Of a stretch of 64,000 nucleotides of DNA, positions 8,464-19,624 are shown one piece after another. The translations under genes and the position numbers were made by a program. The DNA lies in assembly GCF_900100965.1 (NCBI RefSeq), contig NZ_FMUJ01000002.1, positions 679,869 through 743,868 of the forward strand, in the 5' to 3' direction. This stretch comes from Variovorax sp. EL159. Lineage in GTDB: Bacteria; Pseudomonadota; Gammaproteobacteria; Burkholderiales; Burkholderiaceae_C. The notes beneath the pieces were generated by a model, which had not been told where the DNA came from, ran no database searches, and saw only the letters and a program-made list of their open reading frames with translations. The stretch's first letter is position 1. Every line of letters begins with the position of its first letter.

Positions 8464-9044
8464 ATGGCTACAACGCCTCAAGCCGGGCCTGCGCCCGCAT
8501 CCACGGCAAGCGCAAATTCGCGGCTCGAATTGAGCGGACGGAAATGGGTTTCAAGATTTCCGACCGGAACATCCACCAACGACCTGACGCCGGTGTTCAG
8601 GCGGAACACCAACGACTTCATTGCCGCGATTGAAAGCGCCGGTGGTTCGGTGAGAATTTCCGCCACCTTTCGCCCCAAGGAGAGGGCCTACCTGATGCAC
8701 TACGCCGCCGCATCGCAAACGGCTCCACTGCCGCGGAGCGCGTTCCCGCAATGCCCGGCGTCGACATCGAGTGGGACCACGGCTCGGCCGAGAAATCCCG
8801 AGCTGCAGCGCGCGAAATGGCTTCGGCCTACGACATCGTGTATCCACCCGCATTGGCATCCCGCCATACGGAGCGAAGCGCCATCGACATGACGATTTCA
8901 GGCGTGAAGAACAAGAAGATCAAGAACGCCTCGGGCGTCGAGGTGCTGATCCAGAAGGACAGCGATCTTCATGCCGTTGGCGCGACATATGGCGTCAAGA
9001 AGCTTGTCAGCGATCCACCGCACTGGTCAGACAATGGCTTTTGA
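8464..9044 (+). pseudogene. M15-type peptidoglycan peptidase, reading frame broken by a -1 shift near 8707-8711
   Basis: Two overlapping frames make one protein of about 193 residues. The first frame (from the ATG at 8464, after GGGAGAG) runs through RISATFRPKERAYLMHYAA. The frame then shifts at about 8707-8711, and the second frame carries on with IANGSTAAERVPAMPGVDIEW to the stop at 9044. One extra base in the GCCGCCG run would restore it, so this is either a real one-base deletion or a sequence error. The M15 (VanY/DD-carboxypeptidase) zinc motif SRHTERSAID (8859-8888) and the DPPHW motif (His at 9021) both lie after the shift, so the broken product would be inactive. There is no signal peptide. 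The gene overlaps the next, exported protein by 11 bases, which suggests a functional pair. Confidence 0.72.
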
Positions 9045-9597
9045 AAAATACCTCTTGGCGACGGCGTTGTTCGTCTCGTCGCTCGTCGCGTCGGCCGCGC
9101 AGCCGTCCGCCGGATTGATCGAAGTCCGTCCTGACGGCCGGCGGACCGTGTTCACGACCGAGCGGTTGAGCCGCAGCGATCACGTCGTGGCGCAACACGC
9201 CGGGGCACAGGGCGACGCGAAGTGTTGCGTCTCCCTGCGAATCACCGGAACGCAAAAGCGGCGGACAGACGTCTCGGACGAACTGAAGGGCCGGCAGGTG
9301 AGGGCGTATGCCCTGCCGCCGTTGAAGGCAGCGGATGCGGTGCCCTTCGTGGGCGGGGCGCTGGTGTTCAAGGCCGGTGAGCGCGATTCGGTCGCGGCCG
9401 AACGCGCATTGCTGGGTGGCGCGGCGGACAAGACGATCCCGCAGGTCTGCACCAGCAGCGAAGGCGCGCATCTTCTGCAACTGGGCAGCGGTGGCGAACC
9501 GCAGGCGCATCTCTACATGCACTTCGGCTACGACGTCGAGCCGACCTGCGACGAGGCCTTGCTCACAAGGCTCAGCGAGGCCGGCGCCCCGAAGTGA
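9034..9597 (+). CDS. Exported protein of unknown function, partner of the M15 peptidase
   Basis: This is a 187-residue protein starting at the ATG at 9034, inside the end of the peptidase gene (11-base overlap). An in-frame upstream ATG at 8971 would place about 20 unlikely residues before the signal peptide. A clear Sec signal peptide (YLLATALFVSSLVASA, cleavage near residue 22) sends it to the periplasm. The mature part has four cysteines, including an adjacent pair in KCCVSL and two more near the C-terminus, so disulfides are likely. I do not recognise a family. A periplasmic protein coupled to a signal-less peptidoglycan peptidase resembles immunity proteins of cell-wall-targeting effectors. 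That is inference from context only. Confidence 0.75.
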   Translation: MAFEKYLLATALFVSSLVASAAQPSAGLIEVRPDGRRTVFTTERLSRSDHVVAQHAGAQGDAKCCVSLRITGTQKRRTDVSDELKGRQVRAYALPPLKAADAVPFVGGALVFKAGERDSVAAERALLGGAADKTIPQVCTSSEGAHLLQLGSGGEPQAHLYMHFGYDVEPTCDEALLTRLSEAGAPK

Positions 9598-9640
9598 CCG
9601 CGTGAGTCTCCAGGCGCGCCGTCGCTGACCGCCGCCGCCT

Positions 9641-12500
<2,860 letters not shown>

Positions 12501-12597
12501 GTTGCGGTGCAGTGTCCGCCGTTGCAAAGGTTTTGAAAATCAGAAAATAATGAGCGAACCATCCTGAAAAACTGAACGGTTGAAAAAGGAAGAAACC

Positions 12598-13551
12598 ATG
12601 TCCCAGGTGATGTTCGATCTCGATGTGCTGCGCAGTTTTTCCACCGGCATCGCGCTCGGCAGCTATGCCCGCGCGGCCGACCGGCTGGGCCGCTCGACCT
12701 CGGCCGTAAGCGCGCAGCTCAAGAAGCTGGAGGCGCAGGCCGGCACGGTGCTGTTCCGCAAGGCGGGCCGTGGGCTGGAACTGACCGACGCCGGCGAAAC
12801 GCTGCTGACCTACGCCCATCGCATGCTCGAACTCAACGACGAGGCCAGCGCCGCCATGCGCGGCGTCGACCTGCAAGGCGCGGTGCGGCTGGGCCTGCAG
12901 GAAGACTTCGGCGAGACGCTGCTGCCCACCGTGCTGGGCCGTTTTGCGCGGGCGCATCCCAAGGTGCGCATCGAAGCCTGCGTGGCCCGCAGCGCCGATC
13001 TGCGCGAACGGCTCGAACTCGGCCAGCTCGACCTGGCGCTCGCATGGGACGCGGGCGACCGGCCCCTGTCGCCTCATGCCGAGCGCGTGGCGCGGCTGCC
13101 GCTGTTGTGGATCGGCCCCAAGGCGCCCGACAGGGTCGATGCCCCCTGGTGGACCGAGCGCGAGCGCCGTGGCCCCGGCGCGCGCAAGAGCCGCGAGCCG
13201 TTGCCGCTGGTCATGCTCGACGCGCCATGCCCGTTGCGCGAGATCGTCATCACCGCGCTCGACCGCGCGGGCGTGCCGTGGCGCCGCTCGTTCGCCAGCG
13301 CCAGCCTGTCGGCACTGTGGGCCGCCACATCGGCCGGTCTGGGCCTCACGGTGCGCACGCCTTTCGGACTGCCCGCGCACGTGCGCACCATCGACCGCGC
13401 GATGCTGTCGCTGCCGGCATTGCCGCAGATATCGCTGGTGCTCTATCGCGCGCAGGCCCGCGCCGAGGCCCCGGCAAGCCGGCTGGCGACGCTGCTGCTG
13501 GAGGCGGTGCGCCAGCATGTGCAGACCGATGCATTGGTGGCTGCACTCTGA
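12598..13551 (+). CDS. LysR-family transcriptional regulator
   Basis: This 317-residue protein has an N-terminal winged helix (about 6-65: SYARAADRLGRSTSAVSAQLKKLEAQAG) followed by the LysR ligand domain. The ATG at 12598 has AAAAAGGAAG upstream. A TTG at 12580 is in frame but weaker. The ligand domain is shorter and less regular around residues 170-200, with an arginine-rich insert (ERERRGPGARKSREP). It is divergent from the MFS gene and probably controls it. The 97-base intergenic region is AT rich for this genome and should hold both promoters. The effector is unknown. Confidence 0.9.
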   Translation: MSQVMFDLDVLRSFSTGIALGSYARAADRLGRSTSAVSAQLKKLEAQAGTVLFRKAGRGLELTDAGETLLTYAHRMLELNDEASAAMRGVDLQGAVRLGLQEDFGETLLPTVLGRFARAHPKVRIEACVARSADLRERLELGQLDLALAWDAGDRPLSPHAERVARLPLLWIGPKAPDRVDAPWWTERERRGPGARKSREPLPLVMLDAPCPLREIVITALDRAGVPWRRSFASASLSALWAATSAGLGLTVRTPFGLPAHVRTIDRAMLSLPALPQISLVLYRAQARAEAPASRLATLLLEAVRQHVQTDALVAAL

Positions 13552-13646
13552 AGGAATGCTGAAGACGGGTGTGCACAAACCGTTGTCGGACGGCAGCGGC
13601 AATGCGTGAGAATCCGCCGCTGGAGACAAAACAAAAGTGACACGGC

Positions 13647-14456
13647 ATGGCCACGCAACAGAATTTTCTGCACCTGTGGGATGACAGGTTTCTCTACATC
13701 ACGCCGGCGATCCAGTCGGGGCTGACGGCGCGCTCGTCGGCCACGTTGCTGGCGTCGGTCAGCGGCCATCCCTTCGTGCTCGAAGCCGTCGACGGCACGC
13801 GCGTGCGTTGCACCGCCGCGCTGGTGGCGCCGCATGTGTCGCGCCGGCTCGATGTCGATGGCTGCGGGCTGCTGTCTCTCAATCTCGACCCGGCATCGAG
13901 CGCCTACCGCATGCTCGCCAGGCACATGGGCGGCCATGGCATCCAGCCGATCGACGCACGCCGCTTCGGCCGGCTGCGCGACGACTTCGACCCGGCGCAG
14001 CGCGGCCTGCTGTCCGACCGCAGGCTGCAGATGCTGAGTGCCCGGTTGGTCGAGGCCATCACCGAGCACCCGGAGCTGCAAGCGCCCATCGACAAGCGCA
14101 TCGAACGCGTGCTGGAGGCCATCCGCGTGCATGCGGGGCAGATCCCGTTGCGCGAGCTGTCGACTGTGGCCTGTCTGTCGCCCGACCGGCTGACGCACCT
14201 GTTCGCGGAGCAGGTGGGCGTGTCGGTCAAGCGCTATGCGTTGTGGACCAAGGTGCGCCGCACGGTGCAGCAGTTCACCGGGCACCGCCCGCTGACCGAC
14301 GTTGCGCTGGTCAGCGGCTTCACCGACGCGGCGCACATGAGCCGTACCTTCCAGCGCTACTTCGGCCTGGCACCGTCCTTTCTGGCGAACCAGGTGCGCG
14401 TGACCGCGGACGAGCAGGCTTCGCACGCGTGGGGGCGTGGCGGGGCACTGGCGTAG
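13647..14456 (+). CDS. AraC-family transcriptional regulator
   Basis: This 269-residue protein has a C-terminal pair of helix-turn-helix motifs (about 155-250: IPLRELSTVACLSPDRLTHLFAEQVGVSVKRYALWTKVR, then LTDVALVSGFTDAAHMSRTFQRYFGLAPS). The N-terminal 130 residues form a small sensing or dimerisation domain without a recognised ligand motif. It lies 134 bases upstream of the penicillin-acylase-type gene on the same strand and may regulate it. The 17-base gap before its ATG contains no strong ribosome site, so expression may be low. Confidence 0.87.
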   Translation: MATQQNFLHLWDDRFLYITPAIQSGLTARSSATLLASVSGHPFVLEAVDGTRVRCTAALVAPHVSRRLDVDGCGLLSLNLDPASSAYRMLARHMGGHGIQPIDARRFGRLRDDFDPAQRGLLSDRRLQMLSARLVEAITEHPELQAPIDKRIERVLEAIRVHAGQIPLRELSTVACLSPDRLTHLFAEQVGVSVKRYALWTKVRRTVQQFTGHRPLTDVALVSGFTDAAHMSRTFQRYFGLAPSFLANQVRVTADEQASHAWGRGGALA

Positions 14457-14462
14457 GCCCGG

Positions 14463-14543
14463 CCCGGGGTCGGCCCCGGGGTCGGCCTAGGGCCAACCCT
14501 AGGCATCGCAGCGGCTGCGTTCAAGAGGCCGCGGCAGCCGCTG
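14463..14543 (+). repeat. Tandem 12-bp repeat plus two hairpins between the AraC and acylase genes
   Basis: The gap holds a near-tandem duplication of CCCGGGGTCGG (14463-14473 and 14475-14485). It also has a perfect 8-bp hairpin GCCTAGGG/CCCTAGGC with a CCAA loop (14485-14504). A 10-bp inverted repeat CAGCGGCTGC/GCAGCCGCTG follows (14509-14518 and 14534-14543). No U-run follows either hairpin. These may be a terminator for the AraC gene or binding sites for its protein. Confidence 0.6.
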
Positions 14544-14590
14544 CCTAAGCTCCTCGGTGCTCCATCAAGAGAGCATCAACTGGAGACTCC

Positions 14591-17134
14591 ATGAGAACAA
14601 TCACACGTCGCGGCGCCATGCCGCTGTCTTTGCTCGCGCTCGCCGCAGCCGCCACCCTGACCGCATGCGGTGGTGGCGGAGGCAAGGGCTTTTCGTTCCT
14701 GCCGCCACCGGACCCGGGCAGCCCGCCGCCCGCAGCAAGCACCTACAAGGCCGAGATCCGCCGCACCGCGATGGGCGTGCCGCACATCAAGGCCGACAAC
14801 TGGGCCGGCGCGGGTTACGGCTACGGCTATGCGCAGGCGCAAGACAACCTCTGCACGATGGCCGACTCGTTCCTGACCTACCGCGGCGAGCGCTCGCAGT
14901 ACCTGGGAGGCGACGCGCTGCTGGTGGCCGGCAGCACCATCGGCCGGCCGAAGAACATCGACTCCGACTTCTTCCACCGGCACGTGATCTCGCCCGATGT
15001 GCTGAAGAAGATGATCGACGCGCAGCCCGACGACCTGAAGAAGCTGGTCGAGGGTTTTGCGGCGGGCTACAACCGCTACGTGCGCGATGCCAAGGCCAGC
15101 GGCACCGCGCACGCGGCCTGCCGCACCGAGGCGTGGGTCCAGCCGATCACGACCGACGACATCTATCGCCGCATGTACGCGGCCAATCTTGCGGGCGGCT
15201 ACAGCAACTTCCTGGCGCACATCGCCAACGCGACGCCGCCTTCGCCGGCGGCACCGGCGAAGGTCGCGGCACACAGCCACAGCCGTGGGCACAACAACAA
15301 GAAGCACGCGTTGCAGCTTGCCCTGCGCGACATTCCCGAGCCCGAGATGCAGGTCGGCGGCAAGGAGGGCGTGGGCAGCAACATGATCGGCTTCGGCACG
15401 GCCGCCACCGGCGACGCCAGCCCGCTGTTGTTCGGCAACCCGCACTGGTACTGGCGCGGGCCCGATCGCTTCTACCAGGCGCAACTCACGATTCCGGGCC
15501 AGCTCAACATCAGCGGAACGTCGTTCCTGGGCATTCCGGTGATGCTCATCGGCTTCAACGACAACATCGCGTGGAGCCATACCGTGTCGACCGCCAAGCG
15601 CTTCGGGGTCTACGAGCTGACGCTCGCCGCGGGCGACCCGACCAGCTACATGCGCGACGGCAATGCCGTGAAGATGCAGGCGCATGAAATCACCGTCAAG
15701 GTGAAGCAGGCCGACGGCAGCACGACGACGGTGACGCGCACGCTCTACAAGTCGGAGTACGGGCCGATGCTCAACCTCACGTACCTCAGCGACAAGCTGC
15801 CGCTGTGGAGCCAGAGCACCGCCTACGCCATCCGCGACATCAACGGCGAGAACTACCGCACCTTCCGCAACTGGCTGCGCTGGAACCGGGCGAAGTCGCT
15901 CGACGAGTTCACCGCCATCCAGCGCGAGGAAGCGGCCATTCCGTGGGTCAACACCGTGGCCGTGGGCCGCGGCAGCGCCAAGGCCTGGTATGCCGACATC
16001 GGCGCCGTGCCCAACGTGTCGGCCGACCAGATGGCGAAGTGCTCCAGCACGAGCACGGCTGGCCAGACGCTCAGGGCGGCGCTTGCGCGCGTGCCGGTCT
16101 TCGATGGTTCGCGCAGCGCCTGCGACTGGCAGACCGATGCCGACTCGGCGCAGAAGGGCGCCATCGGCCCCTCGCGCATGCCCAGCCTGATGCGCGACGA
16201 CTACGTCGCCAACATGAACGACAGCTACTGGCTCGCCAATCCGAACGCGCCGCTGACGGGCTACCCCGACATCATGGGACCGGCCGGCACCGAGGCCGTG
16301 AGCTTCCGCACCCGCATGGGCAACGTGCTGGCGCAGAGCCGCCTTGGCGGCACCGACAGCTACGGTGCCAAGGGCGCGACCGTCGACACCGTCAAGCGCA
16401 TGGTGCTCAACAGCCGCGTGCTGACGGCCGAGCTGTTCAAGGACAAGGCGCTGGACATGGTGTGCGCGTCGCCGACGATCACCGTCGTCAAGGACCCGAT
16501 CGATCCGACGGTCGTCGGGCACACCGTCAACACCGGCGCGGCCTGCGCCGCGCTGCGCGCGTGGGACAACACCGGCGTTGCCACCGCGCGGGGCGCGCAC
16601 CTGTGGGACGAGTTCTGGAGCCGCGTGAAGCTGCCGGCGACGGCCTACGACAAGCCCTTCGATGCGAAGGACCCGGTCCACACGCCGCGCGACCTGAACA
16701 CCAGCGAGGCCACCGCGCTGACGCAGGCCTTCGGTGCGGCCATCGTGCGCGTCGAGGCCAGTGGCTACGCACCCGACGCACAGCGCGGCGACTACCTGTT
16801 CGCCACGCGCGGCGACAAGAAGATCCCGCTGTACGGCGGCTGCGGCGGTCCGGGCTACTTCACCATCTCGTGTTCCGAGAACCGCCTCGACAAGGGCGGC
16901 TACACGATGGACGCCAACCCCAACGGCAACAGCTACATGCAGATCGTGCGCTTCCCCGAAGGCGGCGTGGAGGCCCACACCTTCCTGACCTTCTCGCTCT
17001 CGGACGACCCCACATCGGCGCACAACGCCGACTACACCCGCGCCTACAGCGCCGGGCAGTGGCTGAAGGTGCCGTTCTCGGAATCGGAGATCAAGGGCGA
17101 CGCGGCCTACAGCAGCGCGGTCATCAGCGAGTAA
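14591..17134 (+). CDS. Penicillin acylase-family (Ntn-hydrolase) lipoprotein
   Basis: This is an 847-residue exported amidohydrolase of the penicillin G acylase / aculeacin-AHL acylase superfamily. The N-terminus is a lipoprotein signal (LALAAAATLTAC, Cys about residue 26), then a Gly- and Pro-rich linker. The alpha part contains GVPHIKADNWAGAGYGYGYAQAQDNL. The precursor would self-cleave before the nucleophilic Ser263 in GVGSNMIGFG, followed by beta-chain segments NPHWYWRGPDRFYQAQLTIPG and GFNDNIAWSHTVS. The likely substrate is an amide with a hydrophobic acyl chain; AHL signals, cyclic lipopeptides or beta-lactams are all possible. A serine/histidine-rich insert (about 214-240) separates the alpha and beta parts. 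The family is firm, the substrate is not. Confidence 0.9.
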   Translation: MRTITRRGAMPLSLLALAAAATLTACGGGGGKGFSFLPPPDPGSPPPAASTYKAEIRRTAMGVPHIKADNWAGAGYGYGYAQAQDNLCTMADSFLTYRGERSQYLGGDALLVAGSTIGRPKNIDSDFFHRHVISPDVLKKMIDAQPDDLKKLVEGFAAGYNRYVRDAKASGTAHAACRTEAWVQPITTDDIYRRMYAANLAGGYSNFLAHIANATPPSPAAPAKVAAHSHSRGHNNKKHALQLALRDIPEPEMQVGGKEGVGSNMIGFGTAATGDASPLLFGNPHWYWRGPDRFYQAQLTIPGQLNISGTSFLGIPVMLIGFNDNIAWSHTVSTAKRFGVYELTLAAGDPTSYMRDGNAVKMQAHEITVKVKQADGSTTTVTRTLYKSEYGPMLNLTYLSDKLPLWSQSTAYAIRDINGENYRTFRNWLRWNRAKSLDEFTAIQREEAAIPWVNTVAVGRGSAKAWYADIGAVPNVSADQMAKCSSTSTAGQTLRAALARVPVFDGSRSACDWQTDADSAQKGAIGPSRMPSLMRDDYVANMNDSYWLANPNAPLTGYPDIMGPAGTEAVSFRTRMGNVLAQSRLGGTDSYGAKGATVDTVKRMVLNSRVLTAELFKDKALDMVCASPTITVVKDPIDPTVVGHTVNTGAACAALRAWDNTGVATARGAHLWDEFWSRVKLPATAYDKPFDAKDPVHTPRDLNTSEATALTQAFGAAIVRVEASGYAPDAQRGDYLFATRGDKKIPLYGGCGGPGYFTISCSENRLDKGGYTMDANPNGNSYMQIVRFPEGGVEAHTFLTFSLSDDPTSAHNADYTRAYSAGQWLKVPFSESEIKGDAAYSSAVISE

Positions 17135-17170
17135 GAGCGCCGCATCGGTGCAACGCGAAGCGGCGGTGAT

Positions 17171-18439
17171 TCAAGAAGGCTGCCGCCGCTTCGCCAGCCA
17201 GTTCCACCCGGCACCCGCGGCCATCAGCACGCAGGTGCCGAGGAACACGGCACGCATGCCGATGTGCCCGCCCACGAAGCCGCCAAGCAGCGGCCCCATG
17301 ACCTGGCCCGTGTACTGCGCCGAGGTCGAGTAGCCCAGCATGTTGCCCGCCACGCGCTCAGGCACGTTGTGGCGAATCACGCTCGCAATGCACGGCAGCA
17401 ACCCGCCGAGCGACAGCCCCATCAAAAAGCGCAGCACCACCAGCTGCCAGCCCGAGGTGACGAAGGCCTGCGGAATCAGCAGCACCGCCGACACCGCAAG
17501 GCAGCCGACGATCACGTTCCAGTGCCCCACGCGGTCGGCCAGCTTCCCCAGCCGCGAGGCCGACAGGATGCTGCCCAGCGCCGCGGCCGACATCACGAGC
17601 CCCGCCATCATCGTCACGCGATTCGGGTCTTCGACCAGCGTGGCCACGTAGACCGTGATGATCGGCTCGATCGACATGTTGGCGAGCATCAGCAGCATGC
17701 CGGTGAAGAGCATGGCGACCAGCGGGCGCTTGTCGGGAACGGCGGCCCAGCCGCTGCCGGCTTCGTCGCGCTGCTTCGCGGTCGAAGGCGCCTTCTTCTC
17801 TTCGCGAATGAGGAAGGCGGTGGCGAGAAAGGCCACGAAGATCATCGCGCCCGCCGCGAAGAAGGTCGCGCGGATGCCGATGAGCGGTGGCAGCGCGCCG
17901 CCGACCAGCGGGCCCACGAGATTGCCCGCCATGATGGCCGACGACATCGTGCCCAGCGCCCAGCCGGTGCGCGTCTTGGGCGTCTGCGTGGCGACCAGCA
18001 CCATCGAGCCCGAGGCATAGCCGCCCAGCAGTCCCGCGAGCAGCCGCAGCCCGACGAGCTGCCAGACATTGCCCGCCATGCCGATCAGCGCCATCGCCAC
18101 CGCCATGCCCAGGCTGGCGCGGATCAGCATCGGCTTGCGCCCGTAGCGGTCGGCCAGCCGGCCCCACAGCGGCGCGACCAGCGCGGCGGTGAAGAAGGTC
18201 GCGCCGTAGGCCACGCCGGACCACTGCACGATGGCCGCATGGTCCTTCACGCCCAGTTGCTCGACGTAGAGCGGCAGGAAGGGCAGCAGCAGCGTCATCG
18301 CCACGATGGTGGTGAAAGAGCCGAACATGCAGACGAAGAGATTGCGCTGCCAGTGTTCGTTGGCACTGCTGGTGGGGTCGGGCGCGGATGCGCCGCGCGA
18401 GGCGTGGGTTGTCGAGTTCGTCATGGGGCGAGAACTCAT
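17171..18439 (-). CDS. MdtG-like MFS multidrug efflux transporter
   Basis: This is a roughly 422-residue 12-helix permease that closely resembles the E. coli MdtG pattern: LPFLPLYVEQLGVK, GRLADRYGRKPMLIRASLGMAVAMALIGMAGNVWQL, and TGWALGTMSS. The start is uncertain: ATG at 18439 or at 18424 (MTNSTTHA). Neither has a strong ribosome site, and the longer frame to 18559 runs into the divergent promoter. The gene is transcribed away from the GlxA-type regulator at 18585. A perfect 9-bp inverted repeat between the two genes is the likely operator. The role, efflux of small toxic compounds, is from family knowledge. Confidence 0.88.
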   Translation of the reverse strand: MSSRPMTNSTTHASRGASAPDPTSSANEHWQRNLFVCMFGSFTTIVAMTLLLPFLPLYVEQLGVKDHAAIVQWSGVAYGATFFTAALVAPLWGRLADRYGRKPMLIRASLGMAVAMALIGMAGNVWQLVGLRLLAGLLGGYASGSMVLVATQTPKTRTGWALGTMSSAIMAGNLVGPLVGGALPPLIGIRATFFAAGAMIFVAFLATAFLIREEKKAPSTAKQRDEAGSGWAAVPDKRPLVAMLFTGMLLMLANMSIEPIITVYVATLVEDPNRVTMMAGLVMSAAALGSILSASRLGKLADRVGHWNVIVGCLAVSAVLLIPQAFVTSGWQLVVLRFLMGLSLGGLLPCIASVIRHNVPERVAGNMLGYSTSAQYTGQVMGPLLGGFVGGHIGMRAVFLGTCVLMAAGAGWNWLAKRRQPS

Positions 18440-18544
18440 TGTGTGGCGATGCGGCCGATCGGGCGCCTGCCGATTGGCGGCGCCACCCATCGCGAGCGGC
18501 GCATGGGGGCTGTTTGACCGAACCCTGGATGCTCCGTAAGCTTT

Positions 18545-18579
18545 TGTCCTGAATATCAAAATCCCCTCTTTTCAGGACA
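18545..18579. promoter_or_regulatory. Candidate operator: perfect 9-bp inverted repeat TGTCCTGAA/TTCAGGACA
   Basis: The arms at 18545-18553 and 18571-18579 are exact reverse complements with a 17-bp AT-rich spacer (26-bp period). The right arm ends two bases before the GTG/ATG start region (18582/18585) of the GlxA-type regulator, and the whole site lies between it and the MFS efflux gene. This fits binding by a dimeric regulator that represses itself and controls the exporter. Binding is inference. Confidence 0.6.
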
Positions 18580-18584
18580 TCGTG

Positions 18585-19532
18585 ATGAAGCGCATCGCCG
18601 TCGTCGTCTTTCCGGGCTTCCAGATCCTCGACCTGGCCGCCCTTGCCGTCTTCGAGCTGGCGAACCAGCACATGGGCCAGCCGATCTATGGCGTGGAGCT
18701 GCTTTCCGAGACCGGCGGGCTCACGCCCAGCTCGTCGGGCATCAGCGTCGAAACCAGGCGGTTCACGGCCTCGAAGTTCGACACGCTGGTGATGACCGGC
18801 GCGCTGACCATCGAGCCCACATCGGCCACCCTGTGCAAGATGCTGCGGGCGGGCGGGCGCAGTTCGCGCCGGCTGGCGAGCATCTGCACCGGCGCCTTCG
18901 GGCTGGCTGACGCGGGCCTGCTCGACGGGCGGCGCGTCACCACGCACTGGGCCTTTGCGCAGGAGCTGCAAAAGCGCCATCCGCTCGCCAAGGTGCAGCC
19001 GGACCGCATCTTCATCAACGACGGCACGCTCTGGACCTCGGCCGGCATGACGGCGGGCATCGACCTCATGCTGGCGCTGGTGGAGCAGGACCTGGGCGTC
19101 GAAGTCGCGCGCATGGCGGCAAAGAAGCTCGTCGTGTACCACCGCAGGGCGGGCGGGCAATCGCAGTATTCGGCACTGCTGGAACTGGCGCCCAAGTCGG
19201 ACCGCATCCAGCAGGCGCTGGCGCATGCGCGGGCGAACCTGCGCGATCCGCTGTCGGTGGAAGACCTGGCCGAAGTGGCGCACCTGAGCCCGCGCCAGTT
19301 CAGCCGCGCCTTCAAGTCCGAGACCGGCCAGTCGCCAGCGCATGCCGTCGAGACCTTGCGCGTGGAAGCGGCGCGCCTGCTGATCGATGCCGGCGGGCTC
19401 GCGCTCAACGTGGTCGCCAGCGAGACGGGCTTCGGCGATCCCGAGCGCATGCGGCGCGCCTTCCTGCGCACGCTGGGCCAGCCGCCGCAGGCCGTGCGTC
19501 GCGTGGCGAAGCAGGCGGCCGAAGTGGCCTAA
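18585..19532 (+). CDS. GlxA-family regulator (DJ-1/PfpI domain plus AraC HTH)
   Basis: This 315-residue protein starts at the ATG at 18585; a GTG sits directly before it at 18582. Residues 1-175 form a class I glutamine amidotransferase-like DJ-1/PfpI domain (VVVFPGFQILDLAALAVFELAN; SICTGAFGLADAGLLDGRRVTTHW). In regulators this domain senses a ligand rather than acting as an enzyme. The cysteine at the nucleophile-elbow position is kept (SICTGAF). The C-terminal AraC helices (LSVEDLAEVAHLSPRQFSRAFKSETGQSPAHAVETLRVEAAR) bind DNA. It probably controls the divergent MFS gene and the SDR gene 92 bases downstream. Confidence 0.93.
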   Translation: MKRIAVVVFPGFQILDLAALAVFELANQHMGQPIYGVELLSETGGLTPSSSGISVETRRFTASKFDTLVMTGALTIEPTSATLCKMLRAGGRSSRRLASICTGAFGLADAGLLDGRRVTTHWAFAQELQKRHPLAKVQPDRIFINDGTLWTSAGMTAGIDLMLALVEQDLGVEVARMAAKKLVVYHRRAGGQSQYSALLELAPKSDRIQQALAHARANLRDPLSVEDLAEVAHLSPRQFSRAFKSETGQSPAHAVETLRVEAARLLIDAGGLALNVVASETGFGDPERMRRAFLRTLGQPPQAVRRVAKQAAEVA

Positions 19533-19624
19533 AAGGAGGCTTATATGGCATTTACGCCATTGCCTTGAAAGAAGAAACTTCCCTCACGCCCACAACAACG
19601 TGGCGACAAAAGGAAAGCTTCATC

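Noticed and set aside
14576..17023. An 815-codon minus-strand frame opposite the acylase gene
   Set aside because: A shadow of a gene with clear family motifs; the translation shows no domain.
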